Shown: in pieces, positions 31,049-31,910 of the stretch
How positions within the stretch are numbered: the first letter of the stretch is position 1
Layout of the letters: each line of letters starts with the position of its first letter
Assembly (NCBI GenBank): GCA_964461835.1
Contig: CAYWVO010000038.1
Coordinates: 1 to 31,910 of the forward strand
Reading direction: 5' to 3'
Length of the DNA stretch: 31,910 nt
Source: CAYWVO01 sp964461835
Lineage (GTDB): Bacteria; Zixibacteria; MSB-5A5; WJJR01; JAJRUJ01
The notes under the pieces: generated by a model
Databases searched by the model: none
What the model was told of the DNA's origin: nothing
What the model saw: the letters and a program-made list of their open reading frames with translations, nothing else
Made by a program: the position numbers and the translations under genes

Positions 31049-31910
31049 ATGACGACGGGTTTCCGATCAGACTTGCAGCGCAGTTACCAGGATTTGCGGC
31101 TGCGGATTTCGTTGATTGTTATCGCCGTCATCGTGGGGGCCGGAACGGTCGGCTATATGATCCTGGAGGGATGGAGTTTCCTCGACTCCCTGTACATGAC
31201 CGTTATCACCATCACAACCATCGGCTACGGAGAAGTCCACCCCCTGGATCAGGACCCGGTGGGTCGGACGTTTACTATTATTTTGATTGTCCTGGGTGTG
31301 GGCAGTACCTTCTATGCACTGGGGTTGTTGTTTCAAGGATTCCTCGAAGGCCGCATCCGTAGTGTATTAGGGAGACAACGTATGCGTAACGAAGTTCGTC
31401 ACCAGAAAAATCACTTTATCATTTGCGGGTATGGCCGTGTCGGACGGCAAGTAGTCCAGGAAATGAGCAAACGCAATATGCAGATCGTGGTCATCGAAAA
31501 CCGGGAACAATTAATCGAAGAACTCTCGCAGGAAGGCATCCTGTTTGTACCGGGAGATTCGACCCTGGATGACGTGTTGATAGCCGCCGGCGTAAAAGAA
31601 GCCCGCGGTCTGGTGATCGCCGTACCCAAGGAAGCGGATAACGTCTACATCGCCCTCTCCGCCCGACAACTCAATCCGGAAATCTCCATTACGGCACGGG
31701 CCGACTCCCCCGAGGGACGCAGCAAGATTATCCAGGCTGGTGCCGACCGGGTGGTCTGCCCGCATGAGATCGGCGGGGTGCGCATGGCCCTGTCCACTAT
31801 GAGCCCGAATGTCGTTGATTTCATGAAAATCGTCGGCGGGGATGCAGAAACAGGCTTGCGTCTCGAAGAGATACGGGTCGGTCAGGGTTCAACCCTGGAG
31901 GGCGTCTCGC
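31049..31910 (+). CDS. two-TM potassium channel with RCK (TrkA-N) domain, 3' end outside window
   Basis: The frame is open to the window edge (287 codons visible). An N-terminal helix, a pore loop with the K+ filter TTIGYGE (TIGYG at residues 57-61) and a second helix form a two-transmembrane pore. A cytosolic RCK Rossmann domain follows (FIICGYGRVGRQVV, 123-136; VIEN at its second strand; FVPGDSTLDDVL), and the beginning of an RCK_C domain is visible at the edge. This is the architecture of MthK/Kch-like ligand-gated channels. It starts four bases after trkH, so K+ uptake and a K+-conducting leak or release channel are expressed together. A stop codon is not reached. Confidence 0.92.
   Translation, partial: MTTGFRSDLQRSYQDLRLRISLIVIAVIVGAGTVGYMILEGWSFLDSLYMTVITITTIGYGEVHPLDQDPVGRTFTIILIVLGVGSTFYALGLLFQGFLEGRIRSVLGRQRMRNEVRHQKNHFIICGYGRVGRQVVQEMSKRNMQIVVIENREQLIEELSQEGILFVPGDSTLDDVLIAAGVKEARGLVIAVPKEADNVYIALSARQLNPEISITARADSPEGRSKIIQAGADRVVCPHEIGGVRMALSTMSPNVVDFMKIVGGDAETGLRLEEIRVGQGSTLEGVS

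Overview
The window is about 32 kb of bacterial chromosome of roughly 55% GC, densely coding, with no rRNA, tRNA, CRISPR array or insertion sequence that I could see. Several traits point to a Gram-negative member of the FCB (Fibrobacteres-Chlorobi-Bacteroidetes) superphylum or an allied candidate phylum such as Zixibacteria: an M6 metalloprotease with a C-terminal FPNPFNPTT sorting/FlgD-like domain, a C-terminal-Phe beta-barrel protein, a PEP-CTERM surface protein, DUF5989, and sigma-54 activators fused to TPR repeats. The assignment is an inference from gene content.

Bases 86-11603 (minus strand) form one 11-gene acyl-CoA operon. Read from its promoter the order is: archaeal-type HMG-CoA synthase, thiolase, DUF35 Zn-ribbon/OB protein (the archaeal HMG-CoA-forming triad), carboxyltransferase of 3-methylcrotonyl-CoA carboxylase (LiuB), methylglutaconyl-CoA hydratase (LiuC), biotin carboxylase, separate biotin carrier, acetoacetyl-CoA thiolase, 3-hydroxyacyl-CoA dehydrogenase and two acyl-CoA dehydrogenases. 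Together these could link acetyl-CoA, HMG-CoA, 3-methylglutaconyl-CoA, 3-methylcrotonyl-CoA and isovaleryl-CoA, either as leucine breakdown or in the opposite direction. No HMG-CoA lyase is present. The promoter has a perfect 7-7-7 dyad lying almost exactly between its -35 and -10 boxes, and a long imperfect palindrome lies beyond the last gene.

Bases 11765-12720 hold a PEP-CTERM surface protein gene with its terminator and a textbook sigma-54 (-24/-12) promoter. About 0.6 kb of AT-rich non-coding DNA follows. Bases 13277-17113 (plus strand) carry a UroD-fold protein with an MtaA-like zinc motif, a GAF/fRMsr-like protein, a DUF2582 winged helix, proline dehydrogenase and an exported alpha/beta hydrolase. 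A shared terminator separates these from a minus-strand envelope operon (23045 back to 17224): large lipoprotein, outer-membrane barrel, M6 protease with sorting domain, and a small lipoprotein.

From 23.4 kb to the end all genes are on the plus strand. First comes a 93-residue exported acidic peptide with an aromatic/hydrophobic tail, directly followed by a 981-residue TPR/AAA+/Fis sigma-54 activator; the two are separated by a short region that can fold two ways. Then come DUF5989, a membrane-anchored SGNH hydrolase, and a potassium block of trkA, trkH and an RCK-gated K+ channel cut by the window edge. The most notable candidates for undescribed biology are the peptide/TPR-sigma-54 pair and the operon joining the archaeal HMG-CoA triad to the methylcrotonyl-CoA carboxylase genes.
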